Shown here: positions 33,930-42,564 of the stretch, piece after piece
Layout: every line of letters starts with the position of its first letter
Numbering within the stretch: position 1 is the first letter of the stretch
DNA from: Acidovorax benzenivorans
Lineage (GTDB): Bacteria > Pseudomonadota > Gammaproteobacteria > Burkholderiales > Burkholderiaceae_C
Assembly (NCBI RefSeq): GCF_028680575.1
Contig: NZ_JAPCKI010000002.1
Span: 62,001 to 126,000, forward strand
DNA length: 64,000 nucleotides
Direction: 5' to 3'
Made by a program: the position numbers and the translations under genes
The notes under the pieces: generated by a model
Seen by the model: the letters and a program-made list of their open reading frames with translations, nothing else
Databases searched by the model: none
Told to the model about the DNA's origin: nothing

Positions 33930-34907
33930 ATGCAACGCAGAACCCTCTTGTCCGCCCTGGCCGCCGCTGGCGCCGCCTCCGCTGCGCCCTGGGCCACTGC
34001 CCAATCAACCTGGCCCGACCAGCCCTTGCGCTGGGTGGTGCCCTACCCGGCTGGTGGCGGCACCGACGTGCTGGCGCGCACCGTGGCCGAAGCCATGCGC
34101 CAGACGCTGGGCCAGCAGATCGTGGTGGACAACCGCCCCGGCGCCTCCACCAACATCGGCGCGCAGATGGTCGCCACGGCCAAGGCCGACGGCAACACCT
34201 TCATGTCGGCCGACAACGCCGTGCTGGCCTACAACGAGCACCTGTTCACCAAGCTACCGTTCAACCCCGAAAAGGACTTCACCTACGTGGGCGGCATCAG
34301 CCGCTTTCCGCTGGCGCTGGTGGTGCACCCGGCGTTTGAAGCCAAGACGGTGAAAGAATTCCTGGCCTACGCCCGCGCAAACCCCGGCAAGCTCAACTAC
34401 GCCTCGCCCGGCAACGGCTCGCCGCACCACTTGGCGATGGAGATGTTCAAGAACCGCACCAAGACCTTCCTCACGCACATCCCCTATCGGGGCGCCGCGC
34501 CTGCGCTGCAGGACGTGATGGGTGGCCAGGTGCCCTGCATGTTCCTGGACTTGGCGGCTGGCCTGCCCGTGATCACCTCGGGCAAGGTGCGCGCGCTGGC
34601 CATCGGCTCCGCCAAGCGCGTGGCCGCGCTGCCAGACGTGCCCACGTTGGCCGAGGCCGGTGTGCCCAACACCGAGGTGTTCGCGTTCCAGGGCATCCTG
34701 GCGCCCGCTGGCCTGCCTGCGGCCATAACGGCGCGCCTGAACGGCGACCTGAACAAGGCCCTGCTCAACCCCGCCGTGGTCAAACGCATGAACGACTTCG
34801 GCATGGAAGCCCTGCCCGGCACGCCCGAGCAGTTCCGTGCGATGGCGCGCGCCGAGTCCAAGCGCTGGGGCGAGATCATCAAGGCAGCAGGCGTGAAGCT
34901 GGACTGA
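33930..34907 (+). CDS. Bug/TctC-family periplasmic solute-binding protein
   Basis: Tripartite-tricarboxylate-type binding protein of 325 residues. The signal peptide is about 1-25 (MQRRTLLSALAAAGAASAAP ... ATAQ). Bug-family marks are WPDQPLRWVVPYPAGGGTDVLAR, IVVDNRPGASTNIGA, HIPYRGAAPALQDVMGGQVPCMF and FAFQGILAPAGLP. Ligand is probably a carboxylate. No TctA/TctB membrane partners are nearby, which is common for this expanded family. It follows the FAH-family gene by 243 bases, with a dispersed repeat between. Confidence 0.93.
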   Translation: MQRRTLLSALAAAGAASAAPWATAQSTWPDQPLRWVVPYPAGGGTDVLARTVAEAMRQTLGQQIVVDNRPGASTNIGAQMVATAKADGNTFMSADNAVLAYNEHLFTKLPFNPEKDFTYVGGISRFPLALVVHPAFEAKTVKEFLAYARANPGKLNYASPGNGSPHHLAMEMFKNRTKTFLTHIPYRGAAPALQDVMGGQVPCMFLDLAAGLPVITSGKVRALAIGSAKRVAALPDVPTLAEAGVPNTEVFAFQGILAPAGLPAAITARLNGDLNKALLNPAVVKRMNDFGMEALPGTPEQFRAMARAESKRWGEIIKAAGVKLD

Positions 34908-34996
34908 TCACAGGGCCCCAGGCGACCCCTGGGAGATCGTCCACAGGCTCCACGCTTTACCGGGCCCAGCCACCTCTGCCCTCGCAGGCTGCTGGC

Positions 34997-35410
34997 CTAC
35001 GCAGGCTGGTGGCACACCGCCTCGATGTTGTTGCCTTCGGGGTCGATGACAAACGCGCCGTAGTAGTGCGGGTGGTAGTCAGGCCGCAGGCCGGGGGCTC
35101 CGTTGTCCTTGCCTCCGGCTTCCATGGCGGCGCGGTAAAAGGCATCGACCTGGGCCTGTGTTGCAGCCCGCCATGCCAGGTGGCAGCCTGTGGTGGCAGG
35201 CGGTCCGCCGTAGGGCGAGGGGCCGTCGATGAACCACACATCGGCCTTTTTGCCGTCGGGCTCGGACGCATCCGGGTAGGCAAAGCCCAGAATGTTCATG
35301 CCGTAATTGCCTTCAAAAGACAGGCTGTAGCCCAGTGGTGCGAGGGCGGCACTGTAGAACGCCTTGGCGCGGGCAATGTCGGTCACGCGGAAAGTCATGT
35401 GGTCGAGCAT
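34997..35410 (-). CDS. VOC-family (glyoxalase/bleomycin-resistance) protein
   Basis: Single-domain metalloenzyme-fold protein of 137 residues. The start MLDHMTFRVTDIARAKAFYSAAL carries the first metal-ligand type His, and DPEGNNIEAVCHQP at the end carries the typical ligand Glu. A middle segment reads GCHLAWRAATQAQVDAFYRAA. Substrate unknown: the family includes glyoxalase I, dioxygenases and resistance proteins. Upstream lie two dyads (35421-35436 and 35453-35474) that may bind a regulator. Confidence 0.87.
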   Translation of the reverse strand: MLDHMTFRVTDIARAKAFYSAALAPLGYSLSFEGNYGMNILGFAYPDASEPDGKKADVWFIDGPSPYGGPPATTGCHLAWRAATQAQVDAFYRAAMEAGGKDNGAPGLRPDYHPHYYGAFVIDPEGNNIEAVCHQPA

Positions 35411-35420
35411 GGGGACTCCT

Positions 35421-35436
35421 GGTCAGGTTGTTGACC
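35421..35436. promoter_or_regulatory. GGTCA...TGACC dyad upstream of the VOC gene
   Basis: GGTCAGGTTGTTGACC, arms GGTCA/TGACC with a 6-base spacer, 11 bases before the VOC start codon. It could be an operator overlapping the leader. Confidence 0.3.
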
Positions 35437-35452
35437 TTGTTTTATACATGAG

Positions 35453-35474
35453 TTACTGGTTTTAAACACAGTAA
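35453..35474. promoter_or_regulatory. TTACTG-N10-CAGTAA dyad upstream of the VOC gene
   Basis: Perfect 6-base arms with an AT-rich centre containing GTTTTAAAC, about 40-65 bases before the start codon. The symmetry and position suit a dimeric repressor site. Confidence 0.45.
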
Positions 35475-35554
35475 TTCGTGCCAATAAACAAACCGCTACC
35501 CACGCCCCCATGCCCCTGCCGCCACCCCGTTCTGTTCATGTGGTCCTGGGGCGC

Positions 35555-36577
35555 TCAGTTCCACCCCTCCAGCACCAGCTTGCCCCGCGCCTTGCCGCTT
35601 TCGATGAGCGCATGCGCCCGCTTCAGGTTATCGGCGTTGATGCCCCCCAGCCGCTGGTCCAGCGTGGTGCGGATCAGCCCCGCGTCCACCAACTGCGCCA
35701 CCTCGTTCAGCAGCCGGTGCTGGCCGATCATGTCGGCGGTGCCGAACAGGGCGCGCGTGAACATCAGCTCCCAGTGCACGGACACCGACTTGCGCTTGAA
35801 CTTCGTCACGTCGAGCGACACCGGGTCATCGATCAGTCCGAACTGGCCTTGCGGTGCAATGGCCTCCACGATCTGGTCGAAGTGCGCGTCGGTTTGCGTG
35901 AGGCTCACGATGATGTCCACCGTGGGGCGGCCGATGCGGGCCAGCTCCTGCGTGATCGGCAGGCTGTGGTCGATGACATGGTGGGCGCCCAGCTCGCGCA
36001 CCCAGGCCTGCGTTTCGGGGCGTGATGCGGTGCCGATCACGGTCAGGCTGGTCAGCCGCGCTGCCAACTGCGTGAGGATGGAGCCCACACCACCGGCGGC
36101 GCCGATGATGAGCAATGTCTTGTGGCTCGGCTGCTTGCCGGGCGCCACGCCCAGCCGGTCGAACAGCATCTCCCAGGCGGTGATGGCGGTCAGGGGCAAC
36201 GCAGCCGCCTCGGCAAAGTCCAGCGACTTCGGCGCATGGCCCACGATGCGTTCGTCCACCAGGTGCAGCTCGCTGTTGGTGCCCTGGCGCGCGATGGAGC
36301 CCGCATACCAGACACGGTCGCCGGGCTGGAACAGCGTCACGTTGGGGCCCACGGCACGCACGACGCCGCTGGCGTCCCAGCCCAGCACCTTGTAGTCGGG
36401 GCCATCGCCGCTGCGCGAGCTGCTGTTGCGCACCTTGGTGTCCACGGGGTTCACTGACACCGCGCGCACTTCCACCAGCAGGTCACGGCCCGTGGGCGTC
36501 GGGTCAGGCAGGGTGATGTCGATCAGCGAGTCGGCGCGCCCGATGGGGCCAGCGTGGAGGTAGCCAATGGCTTTCAT
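35555..36577 (-). CDS. Zinc-type alcohol dehydrogenase / quinone-oxidoreductase-like protein
   Basis: MDR-superfamily NADPH oxidoreductase of 340 residues. N-terminal GroES-like domain (VEVRAVSVNPVDTKVR, GWDASGVVRAVG, GDRVWYAG) and Rossmann domain with LLIIGAAGGVGSILTQLAA. No structural zinc Cys cluster is seen, so it fits the zinc-free quinone oxidoreductase branch. The end reads ARGKLVLEGWN, as in ZADH subfamily members. ATG at 36577 chosen by the conserved MKAIGY start. It is divergent from a LysR gene that likely regulates it. Confidence 0.9.
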   Translation of the reverse strand: MKAIGYLHAGPIGRADSLIDITLPDPTPTGRDLLVEVRAVSVNPVDTKVRNSSSRSGDGPDYKVLGWDASGVVRAVGPNVTLFQPGDRVWYAGSIARQGTNSELHLVDERIVGHAPKSLDFAEAAALPLTAITAWEMLFDRLGVAPGKQPSHKTLLIIGAAGGVGSILTQLAARLTSLTVIGTASRPETQAWVRELGAHHVIDHSLPITQELARIGRPTVDIIVSLTQTDAHFDQIVEAIAPQGQFGLIDDPVSLDVTKFKRKSVSVHWELMFTRALFGTADMIGQHRLLNEVAQLVDAGLIRTTLDQRLGGINADNLKRAHALIESGKARGKLVLEGWN

Positions 36578-36662
36578 GAAAAGGTCCTGGGTCAAAAGAA
36601 AACAAACCGAACAGATGCCCGAATGATTGACTTGATCGGTTTCTTTTTAAATGGATCATCCT

Positions 36663-36690
36663 TTGAATAGATCTTCAAGCAATGTTTGAA
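36663..36690. promoter_or_regulatory. Overlapping TTGAA/TTCAA dyads between oxidoreductase and LysR genes
   Basis: TTGAA-N6-TTCAA (36663-36678) shares its right arm with TTCAA-N7-TTGAA (36674-36690), giving three alternating arms at near-helical spacing. This lies in the only AT-rich part of the divergent gap and is a good candidate LysR binding region. Confidence 0.45.
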
Positions 36691-36760
36691 AATGGCGCGT
36701 GCGGTGCGCCTTTGCTTCTCATCGCACTCCGCGATGGAGCCCGCCACACCCGGAGCCCCC

Positions 36761-37717
36761 ATGAAAAGCTTGAAGGACCTCGACATCTTCGTGCGCACCG
36801 TGGACAGTGGCAGCCTGTCTGCCACGGCCCGCGCGCTGGACATCACGCCCGCCGCCGCCAGCGCCGCGCTCAAGCGGCTGGAGGCCGAGCTGGGCGTGTC
36901 GCTGTTCGTGCGTTCCACGCGCAGCCTGCGCCTCACCCAGGAGGGCGCCCTGTTCCTGGAGCATTGCCGCCCGGCCCTGGTGTCGCTGCAGCAGGTGCAG
37001 GGGCAATTGGCCGGTGGCCACGCGGGTGGGTTGCGTGGCACGCTGCAGCTTGCTGCGCCGTCCGATCTGGGACGCAACGTGCTGCTGCCGTGGCTGGATG
37101 CGTTCCAGGCCCAACACCCCGGCGTCGATATCCGCCTGCAGCTCTCGGACCGTGTGGCCAATGTCTACAGCGAGCCGGTGGATGCCGCCTTCCGCTATGG
37201 CAAGCCGCAGGACTCCAGCCTGGTGGCGCTGCCGTTGGCGGCCGAGCACCGACGCGTGTTGTGCGCCGCACCGTACTACCTGCAGGCCCACGGCGCACCC
37301 GACACGCCCCACGCGCTGACTGAGCACGACGGACTGTGCTTCATGCTCGGTGAGGACGTACACGACCGGTGGCACTTTTGGGACGCTGCGGGCCGCGAGG
37401 TGGTGGTGCGCGTGCGCAGCCGCAACGTGGCCAACGACGGCGATGTGGTGCGCCGCTGGGCCGTGCTGGGTCGGGGCATTGCCTACAAGTCGTACTTCGA
37501 CGTGGCCGACGATCTGGCGGCAGGCCGTCTGGTGCCGCTGTGCACCGGTTGGACCACCGAGGCCGTGCCACTCTTCCTGGTGGCGCCCAGCCGCCGCCAG
37601 TTCACGCCGCTGGTGCGCGCGCTGCGAGACTTCATGGCCGAGCGGTTGCAGGCGCTGATGCGCAGGGCACCCGACCAGCCCCACGCCGGGCCGTTGCCAA
37701 CCGGCGCTTCGGGGTAG
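36761..37717 (+). CDS. LysR-family transcriptional regulator
   Basis: Regulator of 318 residues. HTH: LDIFVRTVDSGSLSATARAL, DITPAAASAALKRLEAELGV, SLFVRSTRSLRLTQEG. The effector domain follows from about residue 95 with LRGTLQLAAPSDLGRNVLLPWL. ATG at 36761 gives the usual LysR start (MKSLKDLDIF); the frame continues upstream to 36686. Divergent from the oxidoreductase gene, the normal arrangement for a LysR regulator and its target. Confidence 0.92.
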   Translation: MKSLKDLDIFVRTVDSGSLSATARALDITPAAASAALKRLEAELGVSLFVRSTRSLRLTQEGALFLEHCRPALVSLQQVQGQLAGGHAGGLRGTLQLAAPSDLGRNVLLPWLDAFQAQHPGVDIRLQLSDRVANVYSEPVDAAFRYGKPQDSSLVALPLAAEHRRVLCAAPYYLQAHGAPDTPHALTEHDGLCFMLGEDVHDRWHFWDAAGREVVVRVRSRNVANDGDVVRRWAVLGRGIAYKSYFDVADDLAAGRLVPLCTGWTTEAVPLFLVAPSRRQFTPLVRALRDFMAERLQALMRRAPDQPHAGPLPTGASG

Positions 37718-37825
37718 GGCTATCGCACGCGCGACCGGCGCGGCGGGCGGGGGCGACGCACAATCTCGCCCTGCATGCGGCCCGCCATCCCCCGCGATGG
37801 GGCCGCCACCCCACGGAGAAACACC

Positions 37826-38989
37826 ATGCTGAATTTCGACTTCCACAACCCCACCCACATCGCTTTCGGCCAAGGCCGCATTGCTGACCTGGCCAAGCTG
37901 GTGCCCGCTGGCGCCAAGGTGCTGATCCTGGTGGGTGGCGCCAGTGCCGAAAAGACCGGCACCCTGGCCGAGGTGCGCGCGGCGCTGGGCGAGCGCCAGC
38001 ACGCCACCTTCAGCGGCATCGAGCCCAACCCGAGCTACGAAACCTCCATGAAGGCCGTGGCGCAAATCCGCGAAGGCGGGTTCGACTTTCTGCTGGCCGT
38101 GGGGGGTGGTTCGGTGATTGACGCCACCAAGTTCATCGCCGCCGCTGTCCGCTTCGAGGGCGATGACCCTTGGGTCATCCTCGAAAAGCACGGCCGCAAC
38201 ATCAAGGGCGCCCTGCCGTTTGGCGCTGTGCTCACGCTGCCAGCCACGGGTTCGGAGATGAACAACGGCGGCGTCATCACCCACCGCGCCAAGGGCGCCA
38301 AGCTGTCGTTTGGCAGCGTGCACACCTACCCGGTGTTCTCGGTGCTCGACCCCACCAAGACCTACACCCTGCCGCCCCAGCAGCTGGCCAACGGCGTGGT
38401 CGATGCGTTTGTGCACACGGTGGAGCAGTACCTGACCTACCCCGTGAATGCACCGGTTCAGGACCGTTTTGCCGAAGGCATCCTGCAGACGCTGATCGAG
38501 ATCGGCCCGCGCCTGCTGGCGGCGCCTGAGCCCGTGTACGACGACCGTGCCAACCTCATGTGGGCCGCCACCATGGCTCTCAACGGCCTGATCGGCGCGG
38601 GCGTGCCGCAGGACTGGGCCACGCACATGATCGGCCACGAGCTGACGGCGCTGCACGGCATCGACCACGCGCGCACGCTGGCCATCGTGCTGCCCGCGCT
38701 GCTGAACGAGCGCCGGGTTGCCAAGCGCGCCAAGCTGCTGCAGTACGGCGAGCGCGTGTGGGGCATTACCACGGGCAGCGAGGACGAACGCATCACCGCC
38801 GCCATCGAGCGCACGCGCGACTTCTTTGAAAGCATGGGCATCGCCACCCGTCTTTCGGGCTACGGCCTGGGCGCCGAGGTGGTCGGCACCGTGGTGGCGC
38901 AGCTCGAAGCGCACGGCATGGTGACGCTGGGCGAGCAGCGCGAGATCACGCCTGCCGTGAGCCGACGCATCCTAGAAGCCGCGCTGTAA
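37826..38989 (+). CDS. yqhD: Iron-containing alcohol dehydrogenase, YqhD-like aldehyde reductase
   Basis: NAD(P)H-dependent reductase for short-chain and toxic aldehydes, 387 residues, the same length as E. coli YqhD. It starts MLNFDFHNPTHIAFGQG, the family opening. The nucleotide-binding GGGSVIDATKFIA is at about 92-104. Metal ligands are visible as Asp and His in GVVDAFVHTVEQY and two His in MIGHELTALHGIDHARTL. ATG at 37826 after ACGGAGAAACACC. It follows the LysR gene on the same strand by 108 bases, so the regulator could also act here, though that is open. Confidence 0.93.
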   Translation: MLNFDFHNPTHIAFGQGRIADLAKLVPAGAKVLILVGGASAEKTGTLAEVRAALGERQHATFSGIEPNPSYETSMKAVAQIREGGFDFLLAVGGGSVIDATKFIAAAVRFEGDDPWVILEKHGRNIKGALPFGAVLTLPATGSEMNNGGVITHRAKGAKLSFGSVHTYPVFSVLDPTKTYTLPPQQLANGVVDAFVHTVEQYLTYPVNAPVQDRFAEGILQTLIEIGPRLLAAPEPVYDDRANLMWAATMALNGLIGAGVPQDWATHMIGHELTALHGIDHARTLAIVLPALLNERRVAKRAKLLQYGERVWGITTGSEDERITAAIERTRDFFESMGIATRLSGYGLGAEVVGTVVAQLEAHGMVTLGEQREITPAVSRRILEAAL

Positions 38990-39160
38990 CCGGCTGCGGG
39001 GCGGGGAGGGGAGGGGAGGGCGGGCATACGCTCGCATCTCCTGCGCTGCATTTCGCGCCGCGCAGCGGCGTTTCGTCGCAGGGTGCTGGAGCCCGCCACC
39101 AGCGCCGCCTACAGTGCCGTCAAGCCGCCTCCCTGGGCGGCATTTGACGAAAGGCGCACC

Positions 39161-40237
39161 GTGACCCTCATCCTGGCCCTCCACTCCACATGGCGGGCAG
39201 CCCGCGCTCCGCTGCTGGCGGCCCTGGTGACGCTCCTGGCCTGGGCAACGCCTGCATCGGCGCAGCATGCCGGTTTGCGCACCCTGGTGGTCCCTGGCGC
39301 CGAGCCTGTGACCGTGGCGCTGTTTTATCCCTCCCCCGCCGTGGCGCGCACCCAACCCATGGGGCCGTGGCGGCCCCAGGTCACGCCGGGAGCGCCGGTG
39401 GCTGCCGCACCCCTCAAGGGCCTGGTCCTCATATCGCACGGCACGGGCGGCCATGAACTGGGCCACCACAACCTGGCCACGCGCCTGGCGGCCGACGGCT
39501 ATCTGGTGGCGGCGCTGCGCCACCCGGGCGACAACTGGGAGGACCGGTCGATGATCACCTCGGGCCGCTACTTCAGCGAGCGCCCCCGCCAGGTGAGCCG
39601 CGTGCTGGACGCGCTGCTGGCCAGCCCCGAGTGGGGCCCCCGCATTCCGGCCGAGCGCATCGCCGCCGTGGGGCATTCGGCGGGCGGCTACACCGTGCTG
39701 GCCTTGGCCGGTGCGCAGGCCGAACCGGCCCGTGCCGCGCAGCATTGCCGCAGCGTCTCGGACGATCCGGGTTTCTGCAGCCTGGGCAAACTCTCTTCGG
39801 CCCAGGGCACCAACGGCACCAACGGCGCCCACAGCCCCGTGGCCTCGGCGTCTTCAGCGGTTGGCCCGCTGGACGGCCCGCTGGTCTCGGTGGCAGACCC
39901 CCGCATCCGCGCCGTGGTGGCCCTGGCACCCATGGCCGTGGTCCTGACGCCCCAGAGCCTGGCCGCCATTACCGTGCCGGTGAAGGTGGTCATGGCCGAG
40001 CGCGACGTGGTGCTGCAGGGCAAGTACCACGGCCAGCATGTGGCGGCCCACCTGCCCCGGGCAGACACCAGCACCGTGCCGGGCGCTGGCCACTTCGCGT
40101 TCATGGCCCAGTCGGTCTGGCCCCTGGTGTCAGACGCCGGTGACGCCGCCGCCAATCCCGAGGGCTTTGACCGGGTGGCCTACCACGCCACGCTGGAGAA
40201 CCAGGTGGCGGAGTTTCTGGGGCGGCAATGGCGGTGA
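39161..40237 (+). CDS. Secreted alpha/beta hydrolase, dienelactone-hydrolase-like
   Basis: Exported hydrolase of about 358 residues. From the GTG at 39161 the protein opens with a signal peptide (LLAALVTLLAWATPASAQ). GLVLISHGTGGHELGHHNLA carries the oxyanion region, VGHSAGGYTVLALAG holds the nucleophile Ser, AERDVVLQGKY gives a likely acid, and GAGHFAFM the catalytic His. This is the pattern of the COG4188-type predicted dienelactone hydrolases (PAF-acetylhydrolase-like). The start is uncertain: the frame is open from 39083 and no ATG gives a good signal peptide. A run of four short TNGTNGA-type residues interrupts the middle. Confidence 0.82.
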   Translation: MTLILALHSTWRAARAPLLAALVTLLAWATPASAQHAGLRTLVVPGAEPVTVALFYPSPAVARTQPMGPWRPQVTPGAPVAAAPLKGLVLISHGTGGHELGHHNLATRLAADGYLVAALRHPGDNWEDRSMITSGRYFSERPRQVSRVLDALLASPEWGPRIPAERIAAVGHSAGGYTVLALAGAQAEPARAAQHCRSVSDDPGFCSLGKLSSAQGTNGTNGAHSPVASASSAVGPLDGPLVSVADPRIRAVVALAPMAVVLTPQSLAAITVPVKVVMAERDVVLQGKYHGQHVAAHLPRADTSTVPGAGHFAFMAQSVWPLVSDAGDAAANPEGFDRVAYHATLENQVAEFLGRQWR

Positions 40238-40260
40238 GTGCAGCGGATTCTTAAGAAAAA

Positions 40261-40310
40261 TGGCCGTCTGCGCTCAATGGGCATGCCTTTTTTGCTATGA
40301 AATTAATAGC
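40261..40310 (-). repeat. Dispersed palindromic element, copy 6
   Basis: Read on the minus strand: GCTATTAATTTCATAGC, an A-rich link, GGCATGCCCATTGAGCGCAGACGGCCA. It lies between the convergent hydrolase and oxidoreductase genes. Confidence 0.7.
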
Positions 40311-40333
40311 AATTCATGGTTTGCTGCAGCCGC

Positions 40334-42427
40334 TCAGGCGGGCAGCGCCGCCTCGGTGGGGCATGCCTCCACCTGAACCAGGCAGTCATAAAACGTCGGC
40401 GCACGGCCCAGGTCCGTCAGCGCCTGGCCGGTCACCTCGTTCACGTTGGTGCCGTTCAGCCCGAGCTTGCGCCACCAGATGCCCAGGCCGTTGACCACGC
40501 CGGCCCGCGCGCGGCGCGAGACGGTGGCGTGGCACAGGTAGCTGCCCCGGTCGTTGAAGACGCGCACCACGGCGTCGTTGGCAATGCCGCGCGCTTCGGC
40601 GTCGTCGGGGTGGATCTCCAGTACCGGGCGGCCTTCGATGGTGCGCAGGCTTTGCACGTTGACGAAGGTGGAATTCAAAAAGTTGCGCGCGGGCGGCGAG
40701 ATCATTGCCAGCGGGTAGCGCGCATCCGTGCCCTGCAGCTCGTAATTGGGCAGGTGGTCGGGCAGCCCGTCCAGGCCCTGCGCGGCCAGGCGGGCGCTGT
40801 AGAACTCGCAGCGGCCCGATGGGGTGGGGAAGTTGCCCTCGGCAAACGGCGCATCGGGCAAAGCCAGCGTGGCAAAGCCCTGCGATTCGAGCAATGCGTA
40901 GTCCACGGCGTCGCCAAAGGCCTGGCGGCACAGCGCCTCGTCGCTGTCGGCAAAACAAGGCTCGGTGAAACCCATGCGCGCAGCCAGGTCGCGGAAGATC
41001 TGCGCATTGCTGCGGGCCTGGCCCTGGGGTGCAATGGCGGGGCGGTTGAGCAGCACATCGGTGTGGCCGTAACTCAGGTGCACATCCCAATGCTCCAGTT
41101 GCGTGGTAGCGGGCAGGATGTAGTCGGCGTAGTCGGCCGTGTCGGTGCGAAAGTGCTCCAGCACCACGGTGAACAGGTCTTCGCGCGCAAAGCCGCGCAC
41201 CACCTTGCCCGAGTCGGGTGCCACGGCCACGGGGTTGCTGTTGTAGACCACGATGGCCTCCACCTTCGGTCCGAAGGCTGGCGAGGCCTCGCGCAGCAGG
41301 TCGTCGCCAATGGTGGACATGTTGATGGTGCGTGGTGTCTGGGCGGGCATCAGGTCGGGCCGCTGCAGCACGGCGCGCTGCGCCGGGAACTGGCCCGAGC
41401 TGGACAACAGAACGCCGCCCGCGCGGTGGCGCCATGCGCCGGTCAGCGCAGGCAGGCAGGCCACGGCACGCACGGCATTGCCGCCGCCGCGCACGCGCTG
41501 CATGCCGTAGTTCAGGCGGATGGCGGCGGGCTGGGTGGTGCCATAGTCCTGGGCCAGCTGGCGGATCTGTTCCACGGGAATGCCGCACACCTCGGCCGCG
41601 CGCTCGGGCGGCCATTGCAGGGCGCGCTCGCGCAATTGGTCCCAGCCCAGCGTGTGGCGGGCGATGTAGTCGTGGTCCAGCCAGTCGTGCGCGATCAATT
41701 CGTGCATCAGCGCCAGGGCCAGCGCGGCGTCGGTGCCGGGGCGCAGGGCAATGTGCTCGTGGCATTTGTCGGCCGTCTCGCTCTTGCGGGGGTCAATGCA
41801 CACCAGCTTGGCGCCGTTGCGCTTGGCCTGCTGGGCGTAGCGCCAGAAGTGCAGGTTGCTGCCGATGGAGTTGCTGCCCCAGATCAGGATGAGCTGCGCT
41901 TGCGCAAAAAACTCCACCTTCATACCCACCTTGCCGCCCAGCGTCTGCACCAGCGCCTCGGCCCCGGCGGATGCGCAGATGGTGCGGTCGAGCTGCGATG
42001 CGCCCAACTGGTGGAAGAAGCGCCGGTCCATGCTCTCGCCCTGCACCATGCCCATGGTGCCCGCGTAGCTGTAGGGCAGGATGGCCTCGGGCGCGCGTGC
42101 GGCGATGGACTGCAGGCGCTGGGCGATGTCGGTCAGCGCCTCGTCCCAGCTGACCGGGGCGAACTGCCCGCTGCCTTTGGCGCCGGTGCGCTTGAGCGGG
42201 GTGAGCACGCGCTCGGGGTGGTAGCTGCGCTCGGTGTACTTGCTCACCTTGGCGCACAGCGCGCCGTCGGTGTGGCGGTGGTCGGGGTTGCCTTGCACAC
42301 GGGTGGCCACGCCGTGCTCGTCCACGGTGGTCAGCAGGGCGCAGGTGTCAGGGCAATCGTGCGGGCAGGCTCCACGCACCAGAATCGGTGCAGATGAAGG
42401 GGTATTTGCGGCAGAAGGCGTGTGCAT
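40334..42427 (-). CDS. Molybdopterin oxidoreductase, formate-dehydrogenase/BisC-like
   Basis: Mo-bis-MGD enzyme of the DMSO-reductase superfamily, 697 residues, no twin-arginine or other signal, so cytoplasmic. An N-terminal [4Fe-4S] site is formed by Cys21, Cys25, Cys29 and Cys58 (CPHDCPDTCALL ... GALCAKV). Then come SYAGTMGMVQGE, ILIWGSNSIGSNLHFW and the C-terminal MopB dinucleotide domain with SPPARNFLNSTF and WWRKLGLNGTNVNEVT. The Mo ligand should lie in TICASAGAEAL; Cys151 or Ser153 are candidates and I cannot decide. It stands alone, with no electron-transfer or membrane subunit next to it. Substrate unknown. Confidence 0.88.
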   Translation of the reverse strand: MHTPSAANTPSSAPILVRGACPHDCPDTCALLTTVDEHGVATRVQGNPDHRHTDGALCAKVSKYTERSYHPERVLTPLKRTGAKGSGQFAPVSWDEALTDIAQRLQSIAARAPEAILPYSYAGTMGMVQGESMDRRFFHQLGASQLDRTICASAGAEALVQTLGGKVGMKVEFFAQAQLILIWGSNSIGSNLHFWRYAQQAKRNGAKLVCIDPRKSETADKCHEHIALRPGTDAALALALMHELIAHDWLDHDYIARHTLGWDQLRERALQWPPERAAEVCGIPVEQIRQLAQDYGTTQPAAIRLNYGMQRVRGGGNAVRAVACLPALTGAWRHRAGGVLLSSSGQFPAQRAVLQRPDLMPAQTPRTINMSTIGDDLLREASPAFGPKVEAIVVYNSNPVAVAPDSGKVVRGFAREDLFTVVLEHFRTDTADYADYILPATTQLEHWDVHLSYGHTDVLLNRPAIAPQGQARSNAQIFRDLAARMGFTEPCFADSDEALCRQAFGDAVDYALLESQGFATLALPDAPFAEGNFPTPSGRCEFYSARLAAQGLDGLPDHLPNYELQGTDARYPLAMISPPARNFLNSTFVNVQSLRTIEGRPVLEIHPDDAEARGIANDAVVRVFNDRGSYLCHATVSRRARAGVVNGLGIWWRKLGLNGTNVNEVTGQALTDLGRAPTFYDCLVQVEACPTEAALPA

Positions 42428-42564
42428 TCGGGGGCTTGATCGTTAAACTGGCACTCAGGGTTGGAACGGGCATGCATAAGTTGCCGCAGTTCCAAGGAGG
42501 CTGCCTACCGGCAGCGCAGAGGGGCATGCCCCTTCTTTCTTCTTACAAGAGCAGAGATTTCACC

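Noticed and set aside
36719-38914. Minus-strand open frame of 731 codons opposite the LysR and YqhD-like genes
   Set aside because: Spans two good genes antisense and has shadow composition.
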